From Linnemannia elongata (taxonomy: Eukaryota > Mortierellomycota > Mortierellomycetes > Mortierellales > Mortierellaceae): a DNA stretch of 64,000 nt. The notes under the pieces were generated by a model. It was not told the DNA's origin. It did not search any database and saw only the letters and a program-made list of their open reading frames with translations. The position numbers and the translations under genes were made by a program. How positions within the stretch are numbered: the first letter of the stretch is position 1; each line of letters begins with the position of its first letter. Shown piece after piece: positions 13,831 to 25,485 of the stretch. The DNA is taken from contig JAXBDG010000020.1 of NCBI GenBank assembly GCA_036320915.1, forward strand, positions 496,001 to 560,000, in the 5' to 3' direction.

Positions 13831-15826
13831 ATGTACACTCCAGACCCAGAAGGTAACACACCCTCTACATTCTTCTTTCCTTCCCTCTCTTTCCTTCTTG
13901 CCCTCTTCAACCCTCCACATCCGATCCCTTTACCATGCACCGTTGCATTCTTCCTTCCTCTTCTCCACCCCACCCATCCCAACTTCCTACCTTCCAACAC
14001 CGCCAGAGATAAAATAGCAAAAAAAAAAAAAAAAAAAAACAAAAAAAAAAAAAAAAAAAGAAAAGAAAAAAGCGCGCCAATCCACACACTGAACTCCACA
14101 ACAACGAAATCAAACAACGCCAGCAATGATCTGTCTGCCTGTTGTTGTTTACACAAGTCAACTCTTGCACAACAAAAGTAGCGACAACAAGAACAGTCGC
14201 CCCTCTTTTTTTTCCTGCATCTTGCATGATTTTACTTTGTGTCTTGATTGCAAAGGGACAAATGCTTACCCATCATGCAATTTACAACACATAGTCGTTA
14301 TGTGGGCGTGCTCTCTTTTTTTATCAGTGTGTCTGTTTTTGTTTTCTTTGTGCATTCAGGGGTAAACTTTACACCATGACTGCATGAACAACCGAAGCCC
14401 CCTCACCCTCATCTTCATCTATCCATCAATTTATCCCCCTCCTCGTCTCCCACTCGAATCGACTTCCCCCTCCCTCACTTTTTATTTTCCTCCGCTTTAG
14501 CCCCCCAATCCACTATGCACCCAGTCCAACTTCCATTGTTTTGCGCAACTGGTTTCTTTTGAACAGGCGCACAATCTCTTTCTATGTCTTTCGATCTAGT
14601 CCTCCGTGGTCGCACAATGATAACATAATTGCATGCACCCCAAGAAACCGTTTTTACTAACCTTCATCCTCTCTGATACCTTGTCTCTATCCCCCTCCGT
14701 ATCTCTATCCCTCGACCCTCACTCCCCCCCCTAAATCAAACGCCCATCGCGATGCCATACAGAGTCGCTCTCGCTGTTCATCTCGCTGGCATCGATTTCA
14801 GCCATGTCGGTCCTCTTTGGACGCAAGACGGCTGGAACCAAGCTCAGCACGGTCAACTATGCGCGTGGTCTAGTTGTGTCGTTGTACATCATCTCGTGGA
14901 CATTCTCGTTAGTCGCTGCCATGTTGGTCCAGACCAACAACTTTAACGTTGTCTCGTGCACCATGTCTGTATACATGTGTATTACCCTCTATGCCGTCTC
15001 TAAGATTATCATCTACCTCTTCCTCATGGAGAAGGTCTATGTCGTCACGGCTGTCGGAACCACCCGCGTCAACTTTATGGTAAGTGATAGAGTTTCGCAA
15101 ACAGATGCCACAACGTGGCGACGCGTCAAGATCGCGGTCGCGTACTTTTCTCGCATCAATCTTTAACCAATGAGACACGACAAATCTAACTCCTGCTTCT
15201 TCTTTCGACACAAAAAATAGCTGTATAGGATCAACTTGGCGCTACTTGTGCCTTACCTGGGAATCTTTTGCCTGATGCTTATCTACCGCGTCTCTGAAGT
15301 GACAGAGGACGGTGAGTGCAAAATCGGTCTCTTGCCACCTGCCTCAGTGACTCTGATCCTCTACGACATCTTCATCTCGAGTTGGTTGACGCTTCTCTTC
15401 ATCCGCCCATTGATGTCGTCGACTTCGCTCCTCCAGGGTCCCTCCAAGGGCAAGCTCCGTGATGTGGCCCGTCGCACCCTGATGGGATCTCTCATTGCTC
15501 TGATCCTCAGTACCGGAAACGTCTTCACCCTGGTGCTCTTCAAGGGTTATGAGCGCGGTCTCATCTGTCTTGCCTCTTGTACCGTCGATGTCACCCTCAA
15601 CGCGATCACCGTCCATTGGGTGACCTCTCGTGGTGGTGGACGATCGGCCAACAGCCCCGTTGAGCGGTCCTCGGGTGATCGTCGGCAGCAACCCCAGACC
15701 CAAATGACGCAGTCCGAGAAGCAGGTCGCCCCTCTTGACTCACATATCTCTGTCACCGTCGAGAGCTACGTGGAGCAGTACCACCAGCAAACAAGCGCCG
15801 GTTCCTCAAGCGCGCCTAGTTACTAA
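13831..15826 (+). CDS. six-helix integral membrane protein, unknown function
   Basis: The core is two exons, 14802-15079 and 15221-15826, joined by a GTAAGT...TAG intron. I add a tentative first exon 13831-13852 (donor GTAACA, acceptor TTTCAG before 14802), giving 301 aa. It is in phase and would splice out the out-of-frame ATG at 14752. If this exon is wrong, translation starts at ATG 14804 and gives 293 aa. About six hydrophobic helices are visible (YIISWTFSLVAAML, CTMSVYMCITLYAVSKIIIYLFL, INLALLVPYLGIFCLML, LILYDIFISSWLTLLFI, LIALILSTGNVFTLVLF, LICLASCTVDVTLNAITV). A polar Gln/Ser-rich tail follows. No catalytic motif or receptor signature is evident. It resembles small multispanning proteins of filamentous fungi in general layout only; I do not recognise the family. 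Confidence 0.65.
14019..14059. repeat. poly(A) run interrupted by one C
   Basis: Twenty-one A, one C, then nineteen A. It would lie inside the first, long intron of the membrane-protein gene if the upstream exon is real. Confidence 0.85.
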
Positions 15827-18426
15827 AGCAACCACACTGGTGACTCTTTTACCCTTTTCTTCCATTGAAGAGCAAAGGCCTTGCACTTGTGGTAGTACAC
15901 TGCTAAACAAAGTTCCTTAAGCCCTTCGACCCAACACACTCCACACTATATCTCTTCTCATAACCATGTATTTTACTTCATTTCTCTTATATTGCCTTCT
16001 TTGCAAGCAAGGCAAGAGTCTTTTTCTGTGCGTTTCATCCGTCATATCTTCAGCTATTTTTTATTTATCATTCCGCCATCCGACATCCAATATGTACAAG
16101 GCCAACTTCTCTGTTAGACCCTGTACATATTGTGAAGGATGATGACGGACTCCCACAAACTCCCGTAATAAAAACATTCATTTGTTCATCTCTCGCTGTT
16201 CTCCTTCGACTATTGTTTATTTCTCAGCTGAACTCGAGTGCGACTGGTCAGGAAATGACCAACATTCTGCTCCGTGCGGACAAAAAGTCTAGACCCAATA
16301 TGGATCCCTTCTCCCTTGGGACCATGCATGGCAGGCAGGCAGGTATGGACTGTCTGGATGTCACTTCTCAACGGCCAGCTCCGTATTCCCTCGTCCTTCC
16401 TTATCTTCCCTCTCCCCTTTTTTCATGACTTATGACCTAGAGTTATTGTCAGGAACAAGCCAGTCTGAGTCCTAAAGATATACCTTTGGCAAACTTTGTC
16501 GCACCTTACTGGCAGCTACAGTGGTATTTTTACCCATGTTCTTAGATGACACACAAAAAACCAAATGAAGGAGCCTTCCCTGAGATGATGTGGCCCCTAC
16601 TCCCTCCCTGTCTCACTTTGGTTTTACCCAAATGCTTTCATCCTTCTACCTGCTTCCTTCCCTTTCTCTCTTCCTTCCCTTTCTCTCTTCCTTCCCTTCT
16701 CCCTTCTTTCGGTCTCTGTTTTCCCCACTACTTTTTTTACGGCCTACTTTGACTCCCCTTAGCGCGCGTGATAATACAACGAGTAGTCAAGTCAATTTTT
16801 TGCCATACGAATGCCCCTTCTTGGGCCACTACCAGCCTCACGACAAAGAGGCGAGAAACCTTTTTGTCTTCCTTTCCCATCTCTTTTCTTCTCTTCCTTT
16901 GCATTCCACTTCCACGATGCCTATTCACTCAATAAATACCTGCTGTCGTAGATTATTTTTTGGTTTGGTCGGGATGAGTTCGGATTTTTTTTTTTTTCGG
17001 CGAGTGCGGAAGGAGAAGGAAAGAGTAGGAGAGGATGACGACGAGGATGTTTAAAGTTGTGACAGGCCCGACAAACCCTTCCATGCGCACATGGCAATAA
17101 GGAAGGGTCTGGGTGGAAAAGCGAGCGTGCCTTTTTTTTTTTTTTAATTCTCCGGCCGACTTGTTTTGGGCCAAGAAAGGGAATACGATGAATGAGGCGT
17201 AAGATTAAACGCTTTTACTTTGTCAATATGTCAACAATGACGATTGGGGGGTTGCTGAGTAACTGGATAGCTGAGAAGCACGTCGTTATGGCGGTGCTGG
17301 GTAATCGTTAACCGGGGTCATAGAAAGAAAGATATCGAGCAAGGAAGAGGATACGGAGCCCTGGCTTGACTTTCATCCGGAATTGGCATTTGACTTCGTT
17401 GGTTTTGAGTAAAGTCTTTGTGAATGCAGCATGTCCACATGTTCGCTTTTTTCTTTTAAAAAGGGGGCGCTGTCTGTTCTGTGTCGATGCAACAATGCTT
17501 ATACCTTCTTTTCTTTCCTCGCCCCAAGTGAACTTCCCTTCCCTCCTTCCCTCCTTTCCTTCGTTGTCAGTCTACTGCTCCTACTGGCTTGGACACATGC
17601 ACAAGCAGACCCCTGACTTTTGTATTCAACATACTCCCTTAGACGTACTAATTTTCTTTATCCCCGTTCAATCGTTCGCCGGCATCCACACATCCATACC
17701 CTTTCAACACGTTCCCGAACCATTAACACCCTATCCTTCATCACTCTCTCTTAGTTCCTTGACTACCGTCACTCTCCACTCCATTAAGGACTCCCGCTCA
17801 ACGTTTCTCTCTAGTCGCAGACACGCAAACGGGTCTTTTCTTGCGCATTCTTTTTTTGCCCCATCGTCCACTGCACTTCACTCTCTCCATATTTTGCCTC
17901 CTCTCTCACACTCTCTCTTTTTCCCTCTTATTCTCCCTCTTGGCTCACCTTGGATGCTGTTTACTATCCTTACCTCGCTATTTTCCTATTGATCCTTTTT
18001 CACGCCCTCTTTCTTTCTCCACTTTGCCCAAACAACCAAGCAACACAATAACAACCAAAGTCTATCATCGACACGAGCTCTACTTTTCGTTACTTGTCTA
18101 CCCCATCCCCCCAAAAAACAAAGTGAGAGCAACCACCCTTTTCAGCCCAGTCATCTGGCACCTATCCTTTTTTTCCTCTCCTTCCTTACTTTCTCTCGTT
18201 TTTTTTTTCATCTCTTTTCTTTCTTCTCCTTTTTACCTCTCCCTTGAACATACCTTTCTTTCCTTACTTCTGCCTTGTGATCGCCATCCCCCTTCTTTTC
18301 ATAATTTTCTTTCCTCTTGTTTTTCATTCATTTATTCACTAGGCAACTGACAGACCATTCCTCTTTTCCTTTCACTATTCACATCCTACCTTTCTACGTT
18401 ATATCTTTTACTACTTATTTTGCATA
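15827..18426. other. gene-free interval with CT-rich leader
   Basis: It contains the 3' side of the membrane-protein gene. A short plus-strand frame at 16132-16428 has no recognisable content. Imperfect TTCCCTTTCTCTC repeats lie around 16661-16705, and about 1 kb of C/T-rich DNA precedes the ATG at 18427. Nothing else seen. Confidence 0.5.
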
Positions 18427-20895
18427 ATGTCGACGACAAAGTCTTGTTCTTCCAACGGCGGTGCTGGGTGTTCTCGAGGATTTGTGAGGGAAAAGTGTCA
18501 CAAGTGTAACCTGGGCTCCATCGCCTGCGATATGTGTCATGCCGGCTCTCTTGTCACTCAACACTTCCACCACCACCAGATACTCCAACAGCATCAACTA
18601 AACCAACAGCCGCCGATCCAGCAGCAGCAGCAGAAGCAGCAGAAGGAGCGACGAGGTAGCAGGGACAACAACAATCATGAACACCAGCATCATCGTCTGT
18701 CGTCTTCGTCATCAACTGCTTCAAGTTCTAGGTCCTCGTCTGCTTGCTCGACGCCGACGACGGGTTCTCCACGCAGCAGTCTTTCCATCGAGGCAACTTC
18801 TCCCATCGTAGGCTGCGGTCCTCTGGCTACGACTACCTCAACCAAGATGCTCCAACATGCAGGCTCTGGATCTGCCCCATCTGGGGATACCGCTCCTCTT
18901 CCCTCGGCGGGCAACTCGGAACCAGTGCCACTACCAACAACATCTTCTTCAGCAGGAGGCCCTCCTCCTCCGTCTCTCTCTCCTGCCCAGACCCCTTCTC
19001 CTTCTCTTCCTTCCGCTATCCAACATTCTCATATCTCGTCTCCTAGTCCAAGATCCATGACGATCAAGACCCTCTCCATCTCCTACCAGCTCCCCTTACC
19101 TTCAGGCCACCCGCAGAAATCCCTCGTGTCGTCTTCGCCCGTCTCGCCGACCCCTGCGAAGGACATCTCCCTCGCAGTGATTACCGACTATCCTTATCCA
19201 TCCTATACCCGGTCGGCTCCCTCATCTCCTACTACTGCTAATATGACCGGCCCTCTTTTTTTTGCCACCACTCGGTCTTCTACTTCTTCTTCACCTCCTC
19301 CTCTTTTTCCACATCCCTCCCTTCCAATCTCGTCGTCAATCCCTCCGTTATCCCCCACAACCATTACAACAACCACACCCCACTCTCGATCCACTTCTCC
19401 ACTCCCCTCTTCTTCCACTTACTCAGTCCCCTCATCCCCCTCCCCCTACGGCCCCTCATCGCTCCCCTGCATCTTTTGCTTCAACGGCAGGAAAGCCTGC
19501 GAGGAATGCTTTGGGCTCGGATACGTCCAGCGGATTTGCCAAGAATGTCTTCGTGACCGACACCGTCAACAGAGTCGTCGTCGAATGAAACATACCTCCC
19601 TCCCGAACGCCTGGAACCAGTTTGGAACCAAGATTAAGGAACAGCTCTTTTCTCATTCGTCCACCACCACGGCCGAGGCTATTTCGAGTAATGCCCCTAC
19701 TGTCCCTGGATCAGCTGCTGCTGCAACGACTGCCACAATTGGTACAACTACTGGGTCTAATGTGAACACGTCGACGTCGTCGTCCTCGTCGACATCGCCA
19801 CCTTTCTCGTCGTACATGTTTTTCCCCCTGCAGCGACGCAACACCTCTGCCAATGCTCGAACCGGAGGAATTACTTTGCCGACAGCAACAACACCAAAGA
19901 CAGGAATCGCTGGACTGTCGCTCAAGAACAAGTGGCAGAGAGAGCAACGGTCAAAGAGCATGGTCTCGCTGCCCCTCACCACCAACCCTCCGTCATTGTC
20001 TGGACACTCTTCATCCCCTACGACACCCACAGCAGTAGCACCATCGTCGTCATTGGTTCCCTCAACTGCGCTCACCGGTATCGCGTCTTTGTCGTCTGCA
20101 TCGAATGCGATGATCGCCATGACCGATACTAGTACCATAATGACTGCTGGATTTGGAGCTGAAATGGGTTTGGGACCTGTGGATGAAGGTGAATGTGAGG
20201 GAACAGAGTCCACGGGCAGGAGAAACCTCGACAGCAGCTGCGACACTACAAGCGAGGAGGGGGACAACGACGATGCAGGCTTTAGCGGCAGGGAGGATAA
20301 GGGGAAGAAGGTTGTTGGACGCAATGAGTCTTCGATCAACAACAACATCAACTACAACAACAACAAGAACAACAACAGCCAGCTGACACCAACAGCAACC
20401 GTGAAAAAATCGTTCAAGGCGACTGTTATGGGGGCGCTCAAGCTCCCCAACTTGTTTCAAGGACACCTCCACAGCATAACCACCTCAACAACCACTCCCT
20501 CCAACAACAACAATACCAATAACAATAATGATAATAACGGGAGCAGGAGGAGGGCCAGGGGTGGCAAGGGGGGAGCATGTAATAGGGGGAGTAAAGACCA
20601 TGAGAGCAACAGAGACAACAGCAACAACCACAATGGAGACCAAAATACCGGCAACAGTAGTAGCAATAGTGGTGGCGGTAGTGGTTGGCTTCATCGCGGG
20701 CATGTCAGCAGTACCAACAACAGCAGCAACAACAGAGGAAGGGAGAGAGGAGGGAGAGAGGGGGGTGATGAGAGTGGAGGTGATGTTGGTGGCGGTGGTG
20801 GGAGAGGCGGTCGTGTCCCCCATAGGCGGCAGTGGTCACTGTCGTTGCCCTCGTTGTCGATTGCCAGCCTTCCTTCTGTGTTGACAGCAGCCTAA
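18427..20895 (+). CDS. low-complexity protein with two DnaJ-like CxxC zinc clusters
   Basis: Single-exon frame of 822 aa from the ATG at 18427, which follows a CT-rich leader. Two cysteine clusters are visible. The first is Cys24, Cys27, Cys34, Cys37 (CX2CX6CX2C). The second is Cys348, Cys351, Cys358, Cys361, Cys371, Cys374, where CEECFGLGY matches the CxxCxGxG pattern of DnaJ-type zinc fingers. The clusters are separated by about 310 residues of Ser/Pro/Thr-rich, probably disordered sequence. The C-terminal half has Asn and Ser runs and a Gly/Arg-rich stretch (about residues 690-800) like RNA-binding low-complexity tails. There is no J domain, so this is not a classical DnaJ. A zinc-binding adaptor or RNA-associated role is inference only. 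Confidence 0.75.
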   Translation: MSTTKSCSSNGGAGCSRGFVREKCHKCNLGSIACDMCHAGSLVTQHFHHHQILQQHQLNQQPPIQQQQQKQQKERRGSRDNNNHEHQHHRLSSSSSTASSSRSSSACSTPTTGSPRSSLSIEATSPIVGCGPLATTTSTKMLQHAGSGSAPSGDTAPLPSAGNSEPVPLPTTSSSAGGPPPPSLSPAQTPSPSLPSAIQHSHISSPSPRSMTIKTLSISYQLPLPSGHPQKSLVSSSPVSPTPAKDISLAVITDYPYPSYTRSAPSSPTTANMTGPLFFATTRSSTSSSPPPLFPHPSLPISSSIPPLSPTTITTTTPHSRSTSPLPSSSTYSVPSSPSPYGPSSLPCIFCFNGRKACEECFGLGYVQRICQECLRDRHRQQSRRRMKHTSLPNAWNQFGTKIKEQLFSHSSTTTAEAISSNAPTVPGSAAAATTATIGTTTGSNVNTSTSSSSSTSPPFSSYMFFPLQRRNTSANARTGGITLPTATTPKTGIAGLSLKNKWQREQRSKSMVSLPLTTNPPSLSGHSSSPTTPTAVAPSSSLVPSTALTGIASLSSASNAMIAMTDTSTIMTAGFGAEMGLGPVDEGECEGTESTGRRNLDSSCDTTSEEGDNDDAGFSGREDKGKKVVGRNESSINNNINYNNNKNNNSQLTPTATVKKSFKATVMGALKLPNLFQGHLHSITTSTTTPSNNNNTNNNNDNNGSRRRARGGKGGACNRGSKDHESNRDNSNNHNGDQNTGNSSSNSGGGSGWLHRGHVSSTNNSSNNRGRERGGREGGDESGGDVGGGGGRGGRVPHRRQWSLSLPSLSIASLPSVLTAA

Positions 20896-21212
20896 CTCAA
20901 CGTAGGATGCTACAAGTCTTCATCTCGCTATAGGGCAACCATCTTCTGTACTGTCCCTATTCATATGCACTTTAATCTCCAAGCCTGTCGTGTGACTGCT
21001 TGCGCTTGCACACTTTCGAGGCTCTTTCTAGTTTCTACCTCTTCTTTCCATCCTTCCCTACTTTCCTTACTTCCGCCACAACTTCTCTCAAGGTGTGCAT
21101 GCCAACAATAAACTCTTTCCTAGCTTTGCCCATATACCATGGTAGACTTAAGTATTGTTAATCCAGGTTCTTTGCACTCTCCGGTTGAATAGTGATAGAA
21201 GAACGATCGAAT
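20896..21212. other. short intergenic interval
   Basis: C/T-rich 3' region with AATAAA near 21107; the next gene begins on the same strand. Nothing else seen. Confidence 0.5.
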
Positions 21213-22493
21213 ATGCAGTCGGAAAGAGTTTCAGGTGGGTTCAACTCCTTTCCTAAGCTGGCTCCCACAAAGGACAGGCAGACGGCCATCGATGGTTATT
21301 TCGAACCGATAAACGGAAAGTCCGATGTTAAACAGCATCTCCTGTCGGAAATAGTAAGATCGCATTAACATTCACTCTCGTTTGGTGGTAGAATGATGAA
21401 CGATTCTCTCATCTGATTAACTAACGCCACCAATTTTGTAGAGCGGTTACATTCCTTCCTCCAACCAAAATCGGACGGATCATACTGTGATGCAAACTGA
21501 CGCGCTGCCTCACTATGCAGTACCAGCATTCCCTGCACCATTTTCCAACTCGAACGAGGACTCACTGTGGTCATATGAGGAGAACGAACTCAATGGCAAT
21601 GATATCTATCAAGGTAAACGCGGCATCCTAACTAGCGAATGGACACTGTGAATGCTGTCAAAGACGACTAAGCCCAATTTTTTTTAAACTTATTAGACTT
21701 TGGTGGGGCTCAAACCGTTCCGGTTTTGAACACCAAACTCAAGAACCCGACCCAAAACAACTCCGTTAGATCAGGAAAGATTGGGGCAACTCCCTGCAAG
21801 GATCCTTCCAAGATGTTCTCTGGTCTCATTCGTTTGCAGTCTATCCTCTTTGCGAGAAGTATTGCTCAACTTGCCAGTACAACGGCGTTGGCTGGCAAGA
21901 GATCCTCTCACTACGCGTTGGTGGAGATCATTGGTAAGAAGCTTAATTATTTTGCACGAATGTTGTGGAAACGCAATTGGCCATTAACGCCAATGACTCT
22001 GCTGTCCCACGATTACAGGCACACTTGTTGCTCCGTTGAAATACATTGACCATTGCTGGCAGTTTGTCGCTCGCGACCCCACTTCGCAGGATGTTTCTCC
22101 AATGTACGGGGTGAATAAACCTCACTATTTCGGATCAAGAACACCAGCAATTCCTTTACCAGAGGTACTCAAGAGCCCCACTCTTCACTGTCGCCTTTAC
22201 GAATTTGACAGTTCTTTGGACCAGGATACTTTCGAGCTTGGGGAAATCGTGAAATTGGTGGGTGTACCCTTGCCTTGCCTTGAAGACGGGCCATATTCGT
22301 CCGAGTTGCAGTTCAACCTTCTTTGTGTGTCTGCTCGAAGGTAACCTGATCTGGCTCTACAGTCTCATCGCTTCGTTTATACGACGAAATTTTACTTCTA
22401 AACAACCTTTTCATATTTCTTAGGGCCACCTGGGACGAAATCGAGCATACTCTCAAAGGAGCTTATCGAGGTCTTGGTCCCAAGCAAGCTTAA
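21213..22493 (+). CDS. five-exon protein with a probable OB fold
   Basis: Exons 21213-21353, 21442-21613, 21697-21933, 22019-22340 and 22424-22493, each with GT donor and AG acceptor and consistent phases, give 313 aa. Four introns of 83-88 bp match the compact intron style of the neighbourhood, which supports the model although no single frame is long. Residues 1-130 are polar and probably disordered. The C-terminal half alternates hydrophobic strands: VEIIGTLVAPLKYID, a WQFVARDPT turn, LHCRLYEFD, LGEIVKLVGVPLP and ELQFNLLCVSAR, ending in a WDEIEHTLKG helix. That order resembles OB folds of the RPA32/Stn1 type (strand-turn-strand, C-x-[LVI]-[YW], L-G-[DE]-x-V-[KR]-[VL]-x-G). A single-strand nucleic-acid or telomere role is therefore possible, but I do not recognise a specific family. 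Confidence 0.75.
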
Positions 22494-22688
22494 AATGCTT
22501 GCTATTCATCAACAGCTGATAACAAACGTGTCAGTCAGACGCAAATAGCTTAAGGGGGTTGTCGAGGAATTACTTTTTTTATTTTGCTGCATGGTGTCTT
22601 AGGGTCCAAAACAAATAACAAAAATAAAACATCAGGGTCGATGATAAAATCGATTCCTAGCGATAACGCAAGCAGCGCACAAGGCGCC

Positions 22689-24739
22689 TTAAAGCTGAGC
22701 GGCTGTCTGTCCAGTCAGAGCATCCTGAGGAGCTGCGTCGGCGACGACCTTGTGATGGCCAAGGACAGAAGCCGAGAGACCCAACTGGGCCTCGGTCCAG
22801 ATGGGAGCGGGATCGACAGCGCCCTCGACGACGCCAGCGCGACCGCCGGTGGCCTTCCACTGAGAAGTGCGCTTCAATCCGTTGCGCTGCCAGACGCTCT
22901 CGAGAGAACGAATCAAGTGTCCCATCATCTCGTCGGTGTGGCCAGGGGTAGGGGTGATGCGAAGGCGCTCCTCACCGCGGGGAACGGTGGGGTAGTTGAT
23001 ACTCTGGACATAGATGCCGTGGGAGCGGAGGAGCTCATCCGAAGCGGCCTTGCAGACCTCGGCATCACCCACCAGAACGGGAACAATGTGGGAAGGGTTG
23101 GGGACGACGGGGATATCAAGGGCAGCAAGCTCAGCCTTGAGAGTGCGGGTATTGGTTTGTTGGGCAATGCGCTCGTGGGGCGAGTTGCGGAGGTACTGGA
23201 TGGAGGCAGTCGCACCAGCGACAATGGCTGGGGGCAAGGAGGTGGTAAAGATGAATCCCGGGGCGTAGGAGCGAATCATGTCGACCAAGGCGGCCGAACC
23301 GGCAATATAGCCACCAACAACACCAAAAGCCTTTCCAAGGGTTCCGGAGATGATGTCGACCTGATCCATAGCAGTCTGCACGGGACTGTTTTGGGGTCGG
23401 TTCAAGTTGTCAGCAAAGTCCAAGTGCTCGGCGACACCGGCACCGTGAGGGCCGTACATGCCAACGGCATGAACCTCGTCGAGGAAGGTGATGGCGCCAT
23501 ACTTTTTGGCAAGGCGGCAAATGTCGTTGACCTTGCCGATGGTGCCAGACATAGAGTAGACGGTCTCAAAGGCAATGATTTTAGGGATGGAGGGATCGAG
23601 GGTCTTGAGAAGCTCCTCGAGATGAGCGGTGTCGTTGTGGCGGAAGATCATCTTTTTGACGCCGGAGTGTTTGATGCCCTGGATCATGGAAGCGTGGTTC
23701 ATGGCGTCGGAGAGGATAACACAGTTGGGCAACTTTTGGGCGAGGGTGCTAAGGGTGGCGTCGTTGGCGACATAGCAGGAGGAGAAGACGAGGGCGGCGG
23801 GTTTGTGATGGAGGGCGGCGAGTTCGTCTTCGAGAGCGAGATGCATGGCACCGTTACCGGCGATGTTGCGGGTACCTCCGGCGCCGGCGCCGTACTTGCT
23901 GAGGGTCGCCTTCATGGTTTCGACGACGACGGGGTTCTTTGACATACCGAGGTAGTCGTTTGAGCACCAGACGGTGACCTCATCCTCGAGCTTTGCGGTG
24001 TGGGCGCGAGGGAATTGCTGGGCGAGGCGGTTGATGTTGTTGAAGAAGCGGTAGGACTTGTCCTGGTGTTTCTTTTGCAATTCGGCCTCGTAGACCTGCT
24101 CGTAGTCGAAGGGCTTTCCGGCTGTGGGAACAGCATGGGAGGCAGGGATGACTGGCTTGAAGGGGCAAGCTGTCGATGTGAAGTGAGTGTGAATGAAAGC
24201 GAGCAAAAGGTAAAGTAAAAAGGAGTAAGTTAGCTGGCTGACGGTGGATTAATTTCGGATATTCAAAAGGGAAAAGACTCGGTGATGGAGGGTGATGTGA
24301 TCTGTGATATGTCTGTTATCAGGGACAGAATCCGCTCGGGCGGAGAACATGAGGGGAAGGAAAAATAAACAAACAAAATGTAAACAACAGAAAACGTACC
24401 AGCTCCGGGGGCAGGGTTGGCCTTGTGGAGTTCGTGCTGGACAGAAGCCTTGAGGTCGTTGGAGGTGACGGCAGAAGCGTATCCGAGGACCTGGCTCTTG
24501 GCAGGCTTGGCCTTGGCAGCAGAGGCGCTAAAGTGGCGGGCTCCAGACGAGACGGGGCAGCCGGTCATCATCGCGGATCTGGCCTGGATGGTCATGGCCT
24601 TACCCATGACAGGGCACTGTTGAGCCATATGGACGAGTCCGTTGGAGGCCATGGCGGTCTTTGGCTTCTGGGAGAGCGAGCGAAGAGCCGAGGGGGTGGA
24701 ATTGCGGAGAAAAGGGCAGGCTTTGGCGGCGAGTTCCAT
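22689..24739 (-). CDS. HEM1: 5-aminolevulinate synthase, mitochondrial precursor
   Basis: Catalyses condensation of glycine and succinyl-CoA to 5-aminolevulinate, the first step of haem synthesis, in the mitochondrial matrix with pyridoxal phosphate. Exon 1 is 24400-24739 and exon 2 is 22689-24169; the 230-bp intron starts GTACGT. The product is 606 aa, normal for fungal ALAS. The PLP lysine is Lys393 in [13 protein letters not shown]. The glycine-rich GTRNIAGN and substrate-site [10 protein letters not shown] segments are also present. The N terminus is a mitochondrial presequence followed by an Ala/Lys linker. It contains CP dipeptides at Cys8, Cys42, Cys61 and Cys115, which look like haem-regulatory motifs (haem feedback on import or stability in other ALAS proteins). 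A long plus-strand frame across exon 2 is an antisense shadow. Confidence 0.96.
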
Positions 24740-25447
24740 TGCTAATGTTTGCTGTTGGTTTGAAGGTGTTGTTGGGTGTGTGTAGAAAGGAGAGGAGGGG
24801 GTATTGAGCAGATGTTTTTTTTTTTTTTTCTTCAGTCGTTGTTTAGATTAAAGGATGGATGAAAATCAGTCAGGCACGAGACAATGAGATCAGAGCGTGC
24901 GAGAGAGAAAGAGTGAGTGGTTGAGGGGGGGGTATGAAGAGGGGAGGGGTGGGATGGATGAACTAAAAAGGGAGGGTGGGAGAGGAAGAAGAACAAGGAG
25001 CAAAGGGAGAAGAAAAGGGAAAAGGGAAAAGGGAAAAGGGAAAAAAAATGAGTCGATAGAAATAAGAAAAAAGGGGGCCGGTCTAACGGAGGAGCGAACA
25101 GCAGGAGTTTGGGTGTGTGTTTATGTTTTTGCACTGTGGCCGGCAGATATAGCCTCCGACAGCCACAGACGGAGAGACAGACAGACAACAAGAGACACCA
25201 TCCGATCTCTAAAAGACAAGAAGATTCGTACAAAATGCACAAAATGCACACAGAGGTACTTTGCTCCTTGTACGTATTGTTTGCTCTGCCCATTTTGCTA
25301 TTCTTTCCGGCGGTTGCTTGACTCAGTCAGTCAGTCATCCACTGCAACCGCCCATATCTTTATTTTCAATCACTGATGTATCGACATGACTTCCGATCCT
25401 TCTTGGCCAGGTTTCACTTGTCTCTTTCTCACTTCTCTCTCTCTCTC

Positions 25448-25485
<38 letters not shown>

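Noticed and set aside
13831..14181. 116-codon plus-strand frame starting MYTPDPEG
   Set aside because: Beyond the first 22 nt it runs through C/T-rich sequence and A runs; only the start is kept, as a possible small exon.
22584..23942. 452-codon plus-strand frame
   Set aside because: Lies antisense to the ALAS exon; a codon-bias shadow.
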